Position numbers and translations under genes: made by a program. From assembly GCA_027315105.1 (NCBI GenBank), contig DAHUYP010000082.1, positions 1 through 64,000 of the forward strand: a DNA stretch of 64,000 nt, given 5' to 3'. The notes beneath the pieces were generated by a model. The model searched no databases. It saw only the letters and a list, made by a program, of their open reading frames with translations, and was not told where the DNA came from. This DNA is from Gammaproteobacteria bacterium. Its GTDB lineage: Bacteria; Pseudomonadota; Gammaproteobacteria; Steroidobacterales; Steroidobacteraceae. Below, in pieces: positions 45,521 to 55,802 of this stretch (positions within the stretch are counted from its first letter, which is position 1; each line of letters opens with the position of its first letter).

Positions 45521-46522
45521 ATGGCGTGGAACATGTCGGCTGGCACCCGGAACCGCATTCTTTTTCTGCTCGTGTGGTCTTCCTCCGCCGTCGCGCTGGC
45601 GCAAGGAAGACTGGAGCTCACGTACCTGGGAACGGCCGGATGGGAGATCAGTGACGGCCAAACGGTAGTTCTCGTCGATCCGTACCTGACGCGACTGAAG
45701 AGCAACACGCCTAACGATCCGGCATTGGCGTCCGATCCGCGTCCGCTCGTGGGAGACGACGATTTCGTCACATCCGACCAGACGGTGATCGATGCGCATA
45801 TCAGAAAAGCGGATTACATTCTGATCACGCATACTCACGTCGATCATGTGCTCGATATGCCCTATATCGCGCGCAAGACCGGCGCGCTGGTCATCGGAAC
45901 GGAGAGCACGGCTAATTTCGCCCGCGACAGCGGGGTGTCCGGCAGCCGGATTCTGACCGTAAGGGGCGGCGAGGACCTGCAACTGCGCGATTGTTCCATC
46001 CGCGTCATCCCCAGTCTGCACGGCATCTTGCCGGGCAGCGCGCAGTTGCCGCCGCCGTCAACCATTTTTCCCGCCAACACGAAACCGCCGTTCCGGCTCG
46101 GGCAACTCTTCGTGGAAGGCGGAACGCTCGCCTTCCTGATTCGCATGGCTGGCCACCAGATCATTGCATTTGGATCGATGAACTACATCGAACGTGAGAT
46201 CGACGGCTTGCGGCCGGATGTGGCATTGATCGGTGCTATGCCGGAGCGGCAAAAGATCTATCACTACACGCAACGCCTGCTTCAGGCCATCGGCTACCCC
46301 CCTCTCGTGATGCCGACTCACTGGGACCGTTTCAATGTTCCGTACGATGTCTCACAACAGCCCGCCATCGACAGGCTTCAGTCCTTCGTTGCAGAAGTGC
46401 AGGCGGTATCCCCGCACACACAAGTGATCGTCCCGGAGTATTTCACTCCGATCATTGTTGAGTCCTCTCCTGCGGCTGGTAGAGAGAAAGCCTCGAATCC
46501 CGCCGATCGTCCGACACCGTAA
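45521..46522 (+). CDS. Exported metallo-beta-lactamase-fold hydrolase
   Basis: A 333-aa protein with a probable signal peptide (NRILFLLVWSSSAVALAQG) and an MBL fold of the UlaG/L-ascorbate-lactonase-like group. It has LTYLGTAGWEISDGQTVVLVDPYLT, the metal motif ILITHTHVDHVLD, a downstream His in IPSLHG, and a final MPTHWDRF. The substrate is unknown. The ATG at 45533 is an alternative start, since AGGAA abuts the first ATG. The gene interrupts the hut region between hutI and hutF, and its base composition is visibly less GC-rich than the neighbours, suggesting a later insertion. Confidence 0.78.
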   Translation: MAWNMSAGTRNRILFLLVWSSSAVALAQGRLELTYLGTAGWEISDGQTVVLVDPYLTRLKSNTPNDPALASDPRPLVGDDDFVTSDQTVIDAHIRKADYILITHTHVDHVLDMPYIARKTGALVIGTESTANFARDSGVSGSRILTVRGGEDLQLRDCSIRVIPSLHGILPGSAQLPPPSTIFPANTKPPFRLGQLFVEGGTLAFLIRMAGHQIIAFGSMNYIEREIDGLRPDVALIGAMPERQKIYHYTQRLLQAIGYPPLVMPTHWDRFNVPYDVSQQPAIDRLQSFVAEVQAVSPHTQVIVPEYFTPIIVESSPAAGREKASNPADRPTP

Positions 46523-46585
46523 AGCGAACACGGCACCGGGACTTAATCCGATCACGACCCGACACTCGGTTTTCTGCCGCACTTG

Positions 46586-46601
46586 CCTATACAAGTATAG
46601 G
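46586..46601. promoter_or_regulatory. Perfect palindrome upstream of hutF, probable HutC operator
   Basis: CCTATACAAGTATAGG has 7-bp arms and a 2-bp centre. It contains the CTATAC/GTATAG core resembling HutC/GntR-family hut operators (CTTGTATATACAAG-like). It sits about 160 bp upstream of the hutF GTG, in the only sizeable gap before the hutFUHG unit. Confidence 0.68.
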
Positions 46602-46762
46602 TGTGATTAGCTTCCGGATCGGGGCCGACGGCACCGCAGGACCAGCCATGAACGATCGAGCCACGCTGCACGACCTCGGCGACGCCCGGGCGCCGGATCG
46701 GGGTTGCGTGCGGCGCTGCTGCGCGGCCCGCCGTGGCGCACGGCCGCGACACGGGAGGGGCG

Positions 46763-48142
46763 GTGCAGTTGCTGTTTGAGCGCGCGCTGCTTCCTTCCGG
46801 CATAGCCCGCAACATCGCCGTTTCGGTCGCTGCCGACGGCACCATCGATCGCGTGAGCGCCGATGCGCCGCCCGACGGCTGCATCCCCGTGCGGGGGCTG
46901 GCCCTCCCCGGCATGCCGAATCTGCACAGTCATGCCTTCCAGCGTGCGATCGCGGGCACCGCCGAGATCGCAGCCGGCGCCGACAACTCATTCTGGAGCT
47001 GGCGCGACGTGATGTATCGATTCGTCGAGCGCCTGCAGCCCGAGGACGTCGCCGCAATCGCGGCCTTCCTGTACGTCGAGATGCTCGAAGCCGGTTACAC
47101 GTCGGTGGCCGAGTTCCACTACCTGCATCATCTGACCGACGGTGGGCCATACCTGGACCCGGCCACCTTGTCGCATGCGGTCCGGGACGGCGCCCGCCAG
47201 GCCGGAATCCGCCAATTGTTGCTGCCCTGCCTCTACCAGCGATCCGGATTCGACGCCGCCGCGACGCGGCCGGAGCAACGCCGCTTCGCACTGCAGACCG
47301 ATGCCTTTCTGCGCCTGTTCGAGACGCTGCGCTGCCAGAGCGAACCGCTGCAGACGGCCGGCGTGGCACTGCACAGCCTGCGGGCCGTCCCGCCCGCAGC
47401 GATTGCAGACGTGGTCGCGGCCGCGCCGGCGCCGATACCCGTGCATGTGCACGTCTCGGAGCAGCGGCGCGAAGTCGATGAGTGCCGGCGGCGCTTCGGC
47501 CGACGGCCGATCGAGCTGCTGTTCGATTCGGCCCGCATCGATGCCCGCTGGTGTCTGGTGCACGCCACGCACGCCGCGCCAACCGAGCTCGAGGCGATCG
47601 TGCAGGCCGGAGCGGTGGTCGGCCTGTGCCCCACGACCGAGGGCAACCTGGGCGATGGCCGATTCCCGCTCGATGAGTTCGCGGCCTCCGGAGGCCGCTT
47701 CGGCATCGGCTCCGACAGTCACGTGTCGGTCGATCCGCGCGAGGAGTTGCGCACGGCCGAATATGCGCTGCGGGTCTGGCGAGAGCGCCGCGCGCTGGCT
47801 TCGAGCGCCTCGCGGCCGCATTGCGGCAGCTTTCTCTACGCCGCCGCGGCCGCCGGCGGCGCGCAGGCGCTGTCGCTCGGGCGCGGCGAGCTGGCCGCGG
47901 GCGAGCCGGCCGACATCGTCGTGCTCGACACCGATCGTGCCGAGTTCGCGGGCGTCCCGGCTGAGGCGCTGCTCGATGCCTACATCTTCGCGCCGCGCCC
48001 GGGCGCGCTGCGCGACGTGCTGGTCGGTGGGGCCTGGACCGTGCGCGACGGCCGCCATCCGCGACGCGACGCCATCGCGCAGTCGTATCGGCGCTGCCTG
48101 GCGCGCCTGCGCTCGGCCGAGCCGGGGGCAGGACAGCCATGA
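46763..48142 (+). CDS. hutF: N-formimidoyl-L-glutamate deiminase
   Basis: A 459-aa amidohydrolase of the HutF type that converts formimidoyl-glutamate to formylglutamate. It has [45 protein letters not shown] and [17 protein letters not shown], all conserved metal and substrate segments. The GTG at 46763 is preferred because GGGAGGGG lies just upstream; the track start adds ten residues. It opens the hutF-hutU-hutH-hutG unit. HutF plus HutG means the five-step pathway through formylglutamate is used. Confidence 0.95.
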   Translation: MQLLFERALLPSGIARNIAVSVAADGTIDRVSADAPPDGCIPVRGLALPGMPNLHSHAFQRAIAGTAEIAAGADNSFWSWRDVMYRFVERLQPEDVAAIAAFLYVEMLEAGYTSVAEFHYLHHLTDGGPYLDPATLSHAVRDGARQAGIRQLLLPCLYQRSGFDAAATRPEQRRFALQTDAFLRLFETLRCQSEPLQTAGVALHSLRAVPPAAIADVVAAAPAPIPVHVHVSEQRREVDECRRRFGRRPIELLFDSARIDARWCLVHATHAAPTELEAIVQAGAVVGLCPTTEGNLGDGRFPLDEFAASGGRFGIGSDSHVSVDPREELRTAEYALRVWRERRALASSASRPHCGSFLYAAAAAGGAQALSLGRGELAAGEPADIVVLDTDRAEFAGVPAEALLDAYIFAPRPGALRDVLVGGAWTVRDGRHPRRDAIAQSYRRCLARLRSAEPGAGQP

Positions 48143-48185
48143 TCGATATCGCCGCAGCACGGCCCTGCGATCGAGGACCTTAGCC

Positions 48186-49859
<1,674 letters not shown>

Positions 49860-51419
49860 ATGGCTGCGCGCGGCACCAGGCCCGGCAAACCGCAGGCGCG
49901 CATGCACCTGCGGCTCGGCGAATTGGACCTCGCGACGCTGCGGCGGGTCACCCGGCAGCCGGTCTCGGTCGCGCTCGGCCGCGATCAATTGCAGAAGCTC
50001 AAGGCCGGCGCCGCGGTGGTCGGCAGGCTGGTGGCGCAGGAGCAGATCGCCTACGGCATCAACACCGGGTTCGGGCTGCTCGCCCAGACCCGCATCGCAC
50101 GCGATCAGATCGAAGCGCTGCAGCGCAATCTCGTGCTGTCGCATGCAGCCGGCACCGGTGAGCTGCTGGCGGACGAGATCGTGCGCCTGATTCTGCTGCT
50201 GAAGGTCGCGAGTCTCGCGCAGGGCTACTCCGGCGTGCGGCCCCGGACCGTGCGTGCGTTGTGCGCCTTGCTGGAACACGGCGTCTATCCCTGCATACCC
50301 TGCCAGGGTTCGGTCGGTGCTTCGGGCGATCTGGCGCCGCTGGCCCACCTCGCGGCGGCGCTGATCGGCGTCGGCGAGGTGCGGATCGGCGGCGAGATCA
50401 TGCCGGCGCTCGCCGGCCTGCAGCGCGTGGGCCTTGCGCCCGTGGCGCTCGGACCCAAGGAAGGGTTGGCGCTTCTGAATGGAACCCAGGTGTCGACGGC
50501 GCTGGCGCTGTGCGGATTGTTTCGCATCGAGGACGTCATGGCCGCGGCGCTGCTGGCCGGCGCGCTGTCGGTGGACGCCGTCAAGGGCAGCGACGTGCCG
50601 TTCGAAGCGCGCATCCACGCCATTCGGCGCCAGCAGGGCCAGCAGGACGTCGCCGCCGCCTTTCGCCGGCTGCTTGCCGGCAGCGCCATCCGCGCATCGC
50701 ACCTGAACTGCGAACGCGTGCAGGATCCGTACTCGATCCGCTGCCAGCCGCAGGTCATGGGAGCCTGCCTCGATCTGTGGCGCGCCGCGGCCGCGACCCT
50801 GGCACGCGAGGCCAACGCCGTGACCGACAATCCACTGGTATTTCCGGACGACGGCGCGGTCTGTTCCGGCGGCAACTTCCACGCCGAGCCGGTCGGCTTC
50901 GCGGCCGACCAGCTGGCGCTCGCGATCGCCGAGATCGGCTCCATCGCCGAGCGGCGCATCGCCATTCTGGTCGACCCGAAGATGAGCGGCCTGCCGCCGT
51001 TCCTGGTCGACAACAGCGGCGTGAATTCGGGCTTCATGGTGCCGCAGGTGACCGCGGCCGCACTGGTGGCCGAGAACAAGGCCCTGGCCCATCCGTGCAG
51101 CGTCGACAGCATCCCGACGTCCGCCAATCAGGAAGATCACGTGTCGATGGCGACCTACGGCGCACGCCGGCTCGCGAGCATGGCGGACAATGCCGCCGTG
51201 ATCGTCGCGATCGAGCTGCTCGCCGCCGTGCAGGGCATCGAGTTCCATCGGCCCCTCAGAAGCTCGCCGATCCTCGAGCGCACCGTGGCGCTGGTGCGCG
51301 CGCGAGTCGCGCATTACGCCGCGGACCGCTTCTTTGCGCCCGACATCGCCGCGGCGAAGGCACTGGTGGTGTCCGGGGTGTTTCGGTCCTATCTGCGGGA
51401 GGCGGGACTTGAGTCATGA
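49860..51419 (+). CDS. hutH: Histidine ammonia-lyase
   Basis: A 519-aa lyase that deaminates histidine to urocanate. [11 protein letters not shown] and the MIO-forming Ala-Ser-Gly in [13 protein letters not shown] are present, with the Tyr and Asn of [10 protein letters not shown] and the later [16 protein letters not shown]. The N-terminus has about ten extra basic residues ([14 protein letters not shown]) compared with many HutH proteins. It starts directly after the hutU stop and overlaps the probable hutG start by 11 bp. Confidence 0.97.
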   Translation: MAARGTRPGKPQARMHLRLGELDLATLRRVTRQPVSVALGRDQLQKLKAGAAVVGRLVAQEQIAYGINTGFGLLAQTRIARDQIEALQRNLVLSHAAGTGELLADEIVRLILLLKVASLAQGYSGVRPRTVRALCALLEHGVYPCIPCQGSVGASGDLAPLAHLAAALIGVGEVRIGGEIMPALAGLQRVGLAPVALGPKEGLALLNGTQVSTALALCGLFRIEDVMAAALLAGALSVDAVKGSDVPFEARIHAIRRQQGQQDVAAAFRRLLAGSAIRASHLNCERVQDPYSIRCQPQVMGACLDLWRAAAATLAREANAVTDNPLVFPDDGAVCSGGNFHAEPVGFAADQLALAIAEIGSIAERRIAILVDPKMSGLPPFLVDNSGVNSGFMVPQVTAAALVAENKALAHPCSVDSIPTSANQEDHVSMATYGARRLASMADNAAVIVAIELLAAVQGIEFHRPLRSSPILERTVALVRARVAHYAADRFFAPDIAAAKALVVSGVFRSYLREAGLES

Positions 51420-52221
51420 GGACGGCAGCGTGGCCGTGCTGCAGCGGGGCAGCACGCCGCTGATCGTGAGCCTGCCGCACGTCGGCACGCAGCTGCCGGC
51501 AGACGTCGCCGCGCCGCTGAACGCGGCGGCACGACGCCTGAGCGACACCGACTGGCACGTCGATCGTCTGTATGCGTTCGCGCGCGAGGCGGGCGCCTCC
51601 TGGCTGCAGGCGCGCTTGTCGCGCTACGTGATCGACCTCAACCGTCCGCCCGACGACCAGTCGCTGTATCCCGGCCAGGCGACCACCGGGCTGTGCCCGA
51701 GCTCGAGCTTTTCCGGCGAGCCGCTCTATGACGGGGCCGCACCTTCGGCGCAGGAGATCGATCGGCGCCGGCAGCGCTACTGGCTGCCGTACCACACTGC
51801 ATTGCAGGAACTGATCGCCGCCACCCGCGCACGGTTCGGCTACGCGCTGCTGCTCGACGCGCACTCGATACGCAGCCAGTTGCCGCGCCTGTTCGCGGGC
51901 CGGCTGCCGGATGTGAACGTCGGTACCCATGGCGGCCGCTCCTGCGCCACCGCGTTCGCCGCTCACGTCGTCGGCGTGCTCGCACGCCAGACGCGGTTCA
52001 GCCACGTGCTGAACGGCCGCTTCCAGGGCGGCTACATCACGCGCGCCTACGGCGATCCGGCCGCGAATGTGCATGCCATTCAGATCGAGCTGGCGCAGGC
52101 GGCCTACATGGATGAATCCGGCACCGACTATGATCCGCACCTCGCGCTGCCGTTGCAGTCGCTGCTGCGCCAGGTGCTGGCGGCCATGCTGAGCTTCGCA
52201 CCGTCCGTGCCGAACGGCTGA
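51409..52221 (+). CDS. hutG: N-formylglutamate deformylase
   Basis: A 270-aa N-formylglutamate amidohydrolase-family protein that releases formate and glutamate, ending the five-step Hut route. It has [50 protein letters not shown] and [16 protein letters not shown] with the conserved metal ligands. TTG at 51409 preceded by GGGAGG is the likely start, giving family length; GTG at 51430 is an alternative. It ends the hut operon and converges with the next gene. Confidence 0.94.
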   Translation: MSHEDGSVAVLQRGSTPLIVSLPHVGTQLPADVAAPLNAAARRLSDTDWHVDRLYAFAREAGASWLQARLSRYVIDLNRPPDDQSLYPGQATTGLCPSSSFSGEPLYDGAAPSAQEIDRRRQRYWLPYHTALQELIAATRARFGYALLLDAHSIRSQLPRLFAGRLPDVNVGTHGGRSCATAFAAHVVGVLARQTRFSHVLNGRFQGGYITRAYGDPAANVHAIQIELAQAAYMDESGTDYDPHLALPLQSLLRQVLAAMLSFAPSVPNG

Positions 52222-52246
52222 CGGGCTGCGCGCGGCTTCGATTCGC

Positions 52247-53020
52247 TCAGCCGCCGCGCCGATCGAGATAGGCACGTGCCAGCGCGCGCAGCCGCCGGCC
52301 GTCGAAGCTGGGGTCGTGGCCGGCATGAACCACCTCTGCCGGCAGCCTCAGCAGCCGGCGCATGGTCTGCCGATAGACGGCGATGTCGCTGCCGGGCAGC
52401 TCATCGAGCAGCGGCCCGTCGTAGATCGCATCGCCGGAAAACAGCGTGCCGGTCGCGGCTTCCCATAGGCCGATGCTGCCCGGTGAATGCCCCGGCAGGT
52501 GCAGCACCTCGAACACCCGGTTGCCGAGATCGATGACGTCTCCCTCGCCCACGGTACGAGTCGCGGGCGCCGCCCGGCGCGTGAATTCGCGCAGCTTGAA
52601 ATCAGCGTGCGGCAGCGCCGTGATGAAGGTCGGTCCGACTTCGTAGCCGGCCCGCTCGATGGACGCGATGAAATCGGCCGGGTGATCGGCGCGCTGGAGG
52701 CTGAAGTTCCCGGATGCCGCGGCGATGTCATCGGCCTCCGCCCGGTGGACGATGCGGTCGCCGAATTCGTGCAGCGAGCCCACGTGGTCCAGGTGCGCGT
52801 GCGTCGCGACGGCGCTCAGCGGCTTGTCGAACAGGTGCCGCGCGGCGTCTTGCAGACTCGCCACCCCGAAGCCGGTATCGATCAGCAGGTCCCGGTCGCG
52901 CCCGCGAACGTGCCAGATATTGCACTGCATGAGCCGGATGGCATGCGGCTCCCAGATGCGCGTGATGTCGTCGGACACGCGCTCGAAGGCGAACCAGCGG
53001 TCGGCAATCTGCAACCCCAT
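52247..53020 (-). CDS. Cytoplasmic metallo-beta-lactamase-fold hydrolase
   Basis: A 257-aa MBL-fold protein without signal peptide. It has DLLIDTGFGVASLQD, the metal motif VATHAHLDHVGSLHEF, a second-metal His in VLHLPGHSPGSIGL, LFSGDAIYDGPLL and VHAGHDPSFDGRR. This pattern is of the glyoxalase II-like general hydrolase group. The substrate is unknown. It converges with hutG 25 bp away and is divergent from the ars operon, but is probably unrelated to either. Confidence 0.85.
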   Translation of the reverse strand: MGLQIADRWFAFERVSDDITRIWEPHAIRLMQCNIWHVRGRDRDLLIDTGFGVASLQDAARHLFDKPLSAVATHAHLDHVGSLHEFGDRIVHRAEADDIAAASGNFSLQRADHPADFIASIERAGYEVGPTFITALPHADFKLREFTRRAAPATRTVGEGDVIDLGNRVFEVLHLPGHSPGSIGLWEAATGTLFSGDAIYDGPLLDELPGSDIAVYRQTMRRLLRLPAEVVHAGHDPSFDGRRLRALARAYLDRRGG

Positions 53021-53190
53021 GCTCAGGCCGCGGCGCGCCGCGCGGCGTTCGGCGGCGACGTCCTCATGGGCTCCCTCGCGCTGTGCGCTCGATGGCTATC
53101 ATTATCACACTCGGGACGTGCGCGCCCGGCGGCGGCACCGCCTCGATACCTGGTGCGCCGACACGGCCCGGCCGCCTCCCCGTGACTTTT

Positions 53191-53216
53191 GATATTTCGA
53201 TAAACATCGTAATATC
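53191..53216. promoter_or_regulatory. ArsR operator
   Basis: Nested inverted repeats GATATT/AATATC and CGAT/ATCG share one centre (AAAC), with a single mismatch in the 11-bp arm. The site is AT-rich and ends nine bases before the arsR start. This matches dimeric ArsR/SmtB operators and would block the ars promoter. Confidence 0.82.
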
Positions 53217-53225
53217 GTAAGTGCG

Positions 53226-53585
53226 ATGAAGACCCCGCAAGTCGTGGCGGCCCTGGCGGCCCTGGCGCATGCGCACCGGCTTGCGGTGTACCGGTTGCTG
53301 GTCGAACGCGGACCCGACGGGCTGCCGGCGGGCACGATCGCGCAGCGCGTCAGGCTCGTCCCCTCGTCACTGACGTTCCACGTCCAGGCGCTGCAGCGGG
53401 CCGGGCTCATCAGGTCGCGGCGCGTGAGCCGGCAGGTGTTCTACGCCGCGGACTTCGGCGTCATGAACGCCCTGGTGGGCTATCTGACCGAGAATTGCTG
53501 CGGCCGGAGCGGCGCATGCGCCGCGGCCTGCAAGACCGATCGCACGGCCGGCAAGGGCAGCGCGAAAAGCAGCCGCGCCGCATGA
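53226..53585 (+). CDS. arsR: Arsenic-responsive repressor ArsR
   Basis: A 119-aa winged-helix repressor of the ArsR family (LAHAHRLAVYRLLVERG ... PSSLTFHVQALQRAGLI). The C-terminal Cys91, Cys92 and Cys98 in NCCGRSGAC have the same spacing as the As(III)-binding triad of the Acidithiobacillus-type ArsR, rather than the CxC of plasmid R773 ArsR; Cys102 is extra. It controls the operon through the adjacent palindrome and overlaps the next gene by 4 bp (ATGA). Confidence 0.93.
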   Translation: MKTPQVVAALAALAHAHRLAVYRLLVERGPDGLPAGTIAQRVRLVPSSLTFHVQALQRAGLIRSRRVSRQVFYAADFGVMNALVGYLTENCCGRSGACAAACKTDRTAGKGSAKSSRAA

Positions 53586-54088
53586 CCGAGCGCATCTACA
53601 ACACCCTGTTCGTCTGCACCGGCAATTCCGCGCGCAGCATCATGGCCGAGGCGCTGCTGAATCGTCTCGGCAAGCAGCGCTTTCGCGCCTACAGCGCCGG
53701 CAGCCAGCCGGCCGCTCGGGTCCACCCGCTGGCCATCGAGCAATTGAGTCTGGCCGGATTGCCGACCCAGGAGCTGAGAAGCAAGAACTGGGAGGAGTTC
53801 GCGCGCCCCGATGCGCCACCGCTCGATTTCGTCTTCACGGTGTGCGACCGGGCGGCCGGGGAGATCTGTCCGGTATGGCCAGGCCGGCCGATCACGGCTC
53901 ATTGGGGCATCGAGGACCCGGCCGCGGTACCGGGCGGCGAGCATCGGCAGCGGCGCGCCTTCGCGTTGGCGTTCTCGCTGCTGCAGCGGCGGATCTCCCT
54001 GTTCCTCAGCCTGCCGCTCTCCAAGCTCGATGCGATGGCTCTCGAGCGCGAGCTCGATACGATCGGCCGCCTGCGCGAGCCGGATTGA
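53582..54088 (+). CDS. ArsC-type low-molecular-weight phosphatase-fold protein
   Basis: A 168-aa protein of the LMW tyrosine phosphatase/arsenate reductase fold. The catalytic P-loop is VCTGNSARSIMAEALLN, and TVCDRAAGEICPVWPGRPITAHWG contains two further Cys spaced like those of thioredoxin-coupled ArsC. A C-terminal extension (SLFLSLPLSKLDAM) is longer than in the next gene. It probably reduces arsenate or acts on an arsenical. It is translationally coupled to arsR. Two such genes in one operon suggest division of labour. Confidence 0.85.
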   Translation: MTERIYNTLFVCTGNSARSIMAEALLNRLGKQRFRAYSAGSQPAARVHPLAIEQLSLAGLPTQELRSKNWEEFARPDAPPLDFVFTVCDRAAGEICPVWPGRPITAHWGIEDPAAVPGGEHRQRRAFALAFSLLQRRISLFLSLPLSKLDAMALERELDTIGRLREPD

Positions 54089-54114
54089 GAGCTCCCGCTC
54101 GAGCAGCGCTCACC

Positions 54115-54528
54115 ATGAGAACGCCCCGAACGGTACTCGTGCTCTGCACCGGCAATTCATGCCGCTCGCAGATGGCCGAGGCCATTCTCAGACACGATCT
54201 TCGGGGGCAGGTTCACGTCTTGTCCGCCGGTATCCGCCCCCAGCCTGCCGTCGCCGCAGGAGCCCTGGAGGCCCTGCGCCTGGCACGGATACCTACTGAA
54301 GGACTGTTTCCCAAAGATCTGGACTCAGTGTTGAGCAAGGCCATCGATCTGGTCGTGACAGTCTGCGACGACGCGAAGGAGGCGTGCCCGGTGTTCCCGC
54401 GGCCGGTGCCGAGCATCCACCTGCCGTTCCACGATCCGCACGGCGAGCCGCTCGAGAGCTTCGTGCGCGTACGCGACGACATCCGCGCCAGAATGGTCCC
54501 GGCCGTGCGCGCAGCCCTCGGGCTCTGA
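54115..54528 (+). CDS. arsC: Thioredoxin-coupled arsenate reductase
   Basis: A 137-aa ArsC of the LMW-PTPase fold. The P-loop Cys lies in LCTGNSCRSQMAEAIL, and the resolving pair in TVCDDAKEACPVFP, giving the three-Cys relay of thioredoxin-type ArsC. It reduces arsenate to arsenite for export by Acr3. The ATG at 54115 gives family length; the track ORF is an upstream open-frame extension. It is followed by acr3 eight bases later. Confidence 0.92.
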   Translation: MRTPRTVLVLCTGNSCRSQMAEAILRHDLRGQVHVLSAGIRPQPAVAAGALEALRLARIPTEGLFPKDLDSVLSKAIDLVVTVCDDAKEACPVFPRPVPSIHLPFHDPHGEPLESFVRVRDDIRARMVPAVRAALGL

Positions 54529-54536
54529 GGCAGACC

Positions 54537-55676
54537 ATGGGCACCCGACGCGAAGTCGCCGCCGTTCGTGGATCGGCCGCCACACGCGGATCGGCGGCGC
54601 CGCTGAGCCGATTCGAGCGCTACCTGAGCGTCTGGGTGCTGCTGTGCATCGGCGTCGGCATTGCACTCGGCCAGGCCGCGTCACCGGAAATCCAGGCGAT
54701 CGCCCGCATCCAGATCGCACAGGTCAACCTGCCGGTCGGCCTTCTGATCTGGGTGATGATCATCCCCATGCTGATCAAAGTCGACTTCGCCGCCCTGCAT
54801 GAGGTGCGCCGGCACGTGCGCGGCATCGGCGTGACGCTGTTCGTCAACTGGCTGGTGAAACCCTTCTCGATGGCGCTGCTCGGCTGGCTGTTCATACGCC
54901 ATCTGTTCGCGCCGTGGCTGCCGGCGGCACAGCTCGACAGCTACGTTGCAGGGCTGATCCTGCTCGCGGCCGCACCCTGCACGGCCATGGTATTCGTCTG
55001 GAGCCGGCTGTCGAACGGCGATCCGCTGTTCACGCTCTCGCAGGTGGCGCTCAACGACACCATCATGGTATTCGCGTTCGCACCGATCGTCGGCCTGTTG
55101 CTCGGCATCTCCAGTATCCGGGTACCGTGGGACACGCTGTTCACCTCGGTGGTGCTCTACATCGTGATCCCGGTCATTCTGGCGCAGCTCTGGCGCCGGT
55201 ATCTTCTGCGCCGGAGCCGCGAGCACTTCGATGCCACGATGCAACGCATTGCTCCGTGGTCGACCGCGGCATTGCTGCTGACCCTGGTGTTGCTGTTCGC
55301 GTTCCAGGGCCAGGCCATCATCGGACAGCCGCTGGTGATCGTACTGCTGGCCGTGCCGATCCTGATACAGGTGCTGTTCAATTCCGCGCTCGCCTACGGG
55401 CTCAATCGACTCGCCGGCGAGAGCCACGACATCGCCTGTCCGTCGGCGCTGATCGGCGCCTCCAATTTCTTCGAGCTGGCGGTGGCCACCGCCATCAGCC
55501 TGTTCGGCTTCCGGTCTGGCGCGGCCCTGGCAACCGTGGTCGGCGTACTGATCGAGGTGCCGGTGATGCTGCTGGTGGTCAGAGCCGTCAACGCCAGTCG
55601 CGACTGGTACCAGCGCAAGCCGGCGGTACAGGACCGCCGTAGTTGCGACCGCCCTAGTTGCGACCGCCGTAGTTGA
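54537..55676 (+). CDS. acr3: Arsenite efflux permease Acr3
   Basis: A 379-aa inner-membrane permease of the BASS-like ACR3 family with ten transmembrane helices. The essential Cys is visible in LAAAPCTAMVFVWSRLSNGDP, and GLNRLAGESHDIACPSALI and ASNFFELAVATAISLFG are conserved. It extrudes As(III). The start at MGTRREV is preceded by a 20-residue cytoplasmic tail. The C-terminus ends in a repeat-encoded tail (three 15-bp units) that adds two Cys and several Arg, with the last repeat supplying the stop. Confidence 0.94.
   Translation: MGTRREVAAVRGSAATRGSAAPLSRFERYLSVWVLLCIGVGIALGQAASPEIQAIARIQIAQVNLPVGLLIWVMIIPMLIKVDFAALHEVRRHVRGIGVTLFVNWLVKPFSMALLGWLFIRHLFAPWLPAAQLDSYVAGLILLAAAPCTAMVFVWSRLSNGDPLFTLSQVALNDTIMVFAFAPIVGLLLGISSIRVPWDTLFTSVVLYIVIPVILAQLWRRYLLRRSREHFDATMQRIAPWSTAALLLTLVLLFAFQGQAIIGQPLVIVLLAVPILIQVLFNSALAYGLNRLAGESHDIACPSALIGASNFFELAVATAISLFGFRSGAALATVVGVLIEVPVMLLVVRAVNASRDWYQRKPAVQDRRSCDRPSCDRRS
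55632..55676. repeat. Three 15-bp tandem repeats at the acr3 3' end
   Basis: GACCGCCGTAGTTGC is repeated three times in frame, with one base change in copy 2. In copy 3 the final TGC is TGA, which is the acr3 stop codon. The repeats encode Asp-Arg-Arg/Pro-Ser-Cys units. Confidence 0.9.
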
Positions 55677-55802
55677 GCGGCAGCGTCGGGTCCGCTATGT
55701 TCGCCGCGAATGCGGGCGCGATGCGTTCGGCTCGAAACGTTCGATCGTCGCGCCGCGAAGTCCGCTCGTTCGAAGAACTCGAGCTCATCCGGGAGAAAGC
55801 AC

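Noticed and set aside
46648-46780. Short ORF upstream of hutF (MNDRATLHDLGDARA)
   Set aside because: No good ribosome-binding site and quickly becomes an Arg/Cys-rich shadow sequence.
47142-48185. N-terminal extension of the hutU reading frame through hutF
   Set aside because: The frame is open by composition only; urocanase begins at 48186 and hutF motifs occupy the other frame.
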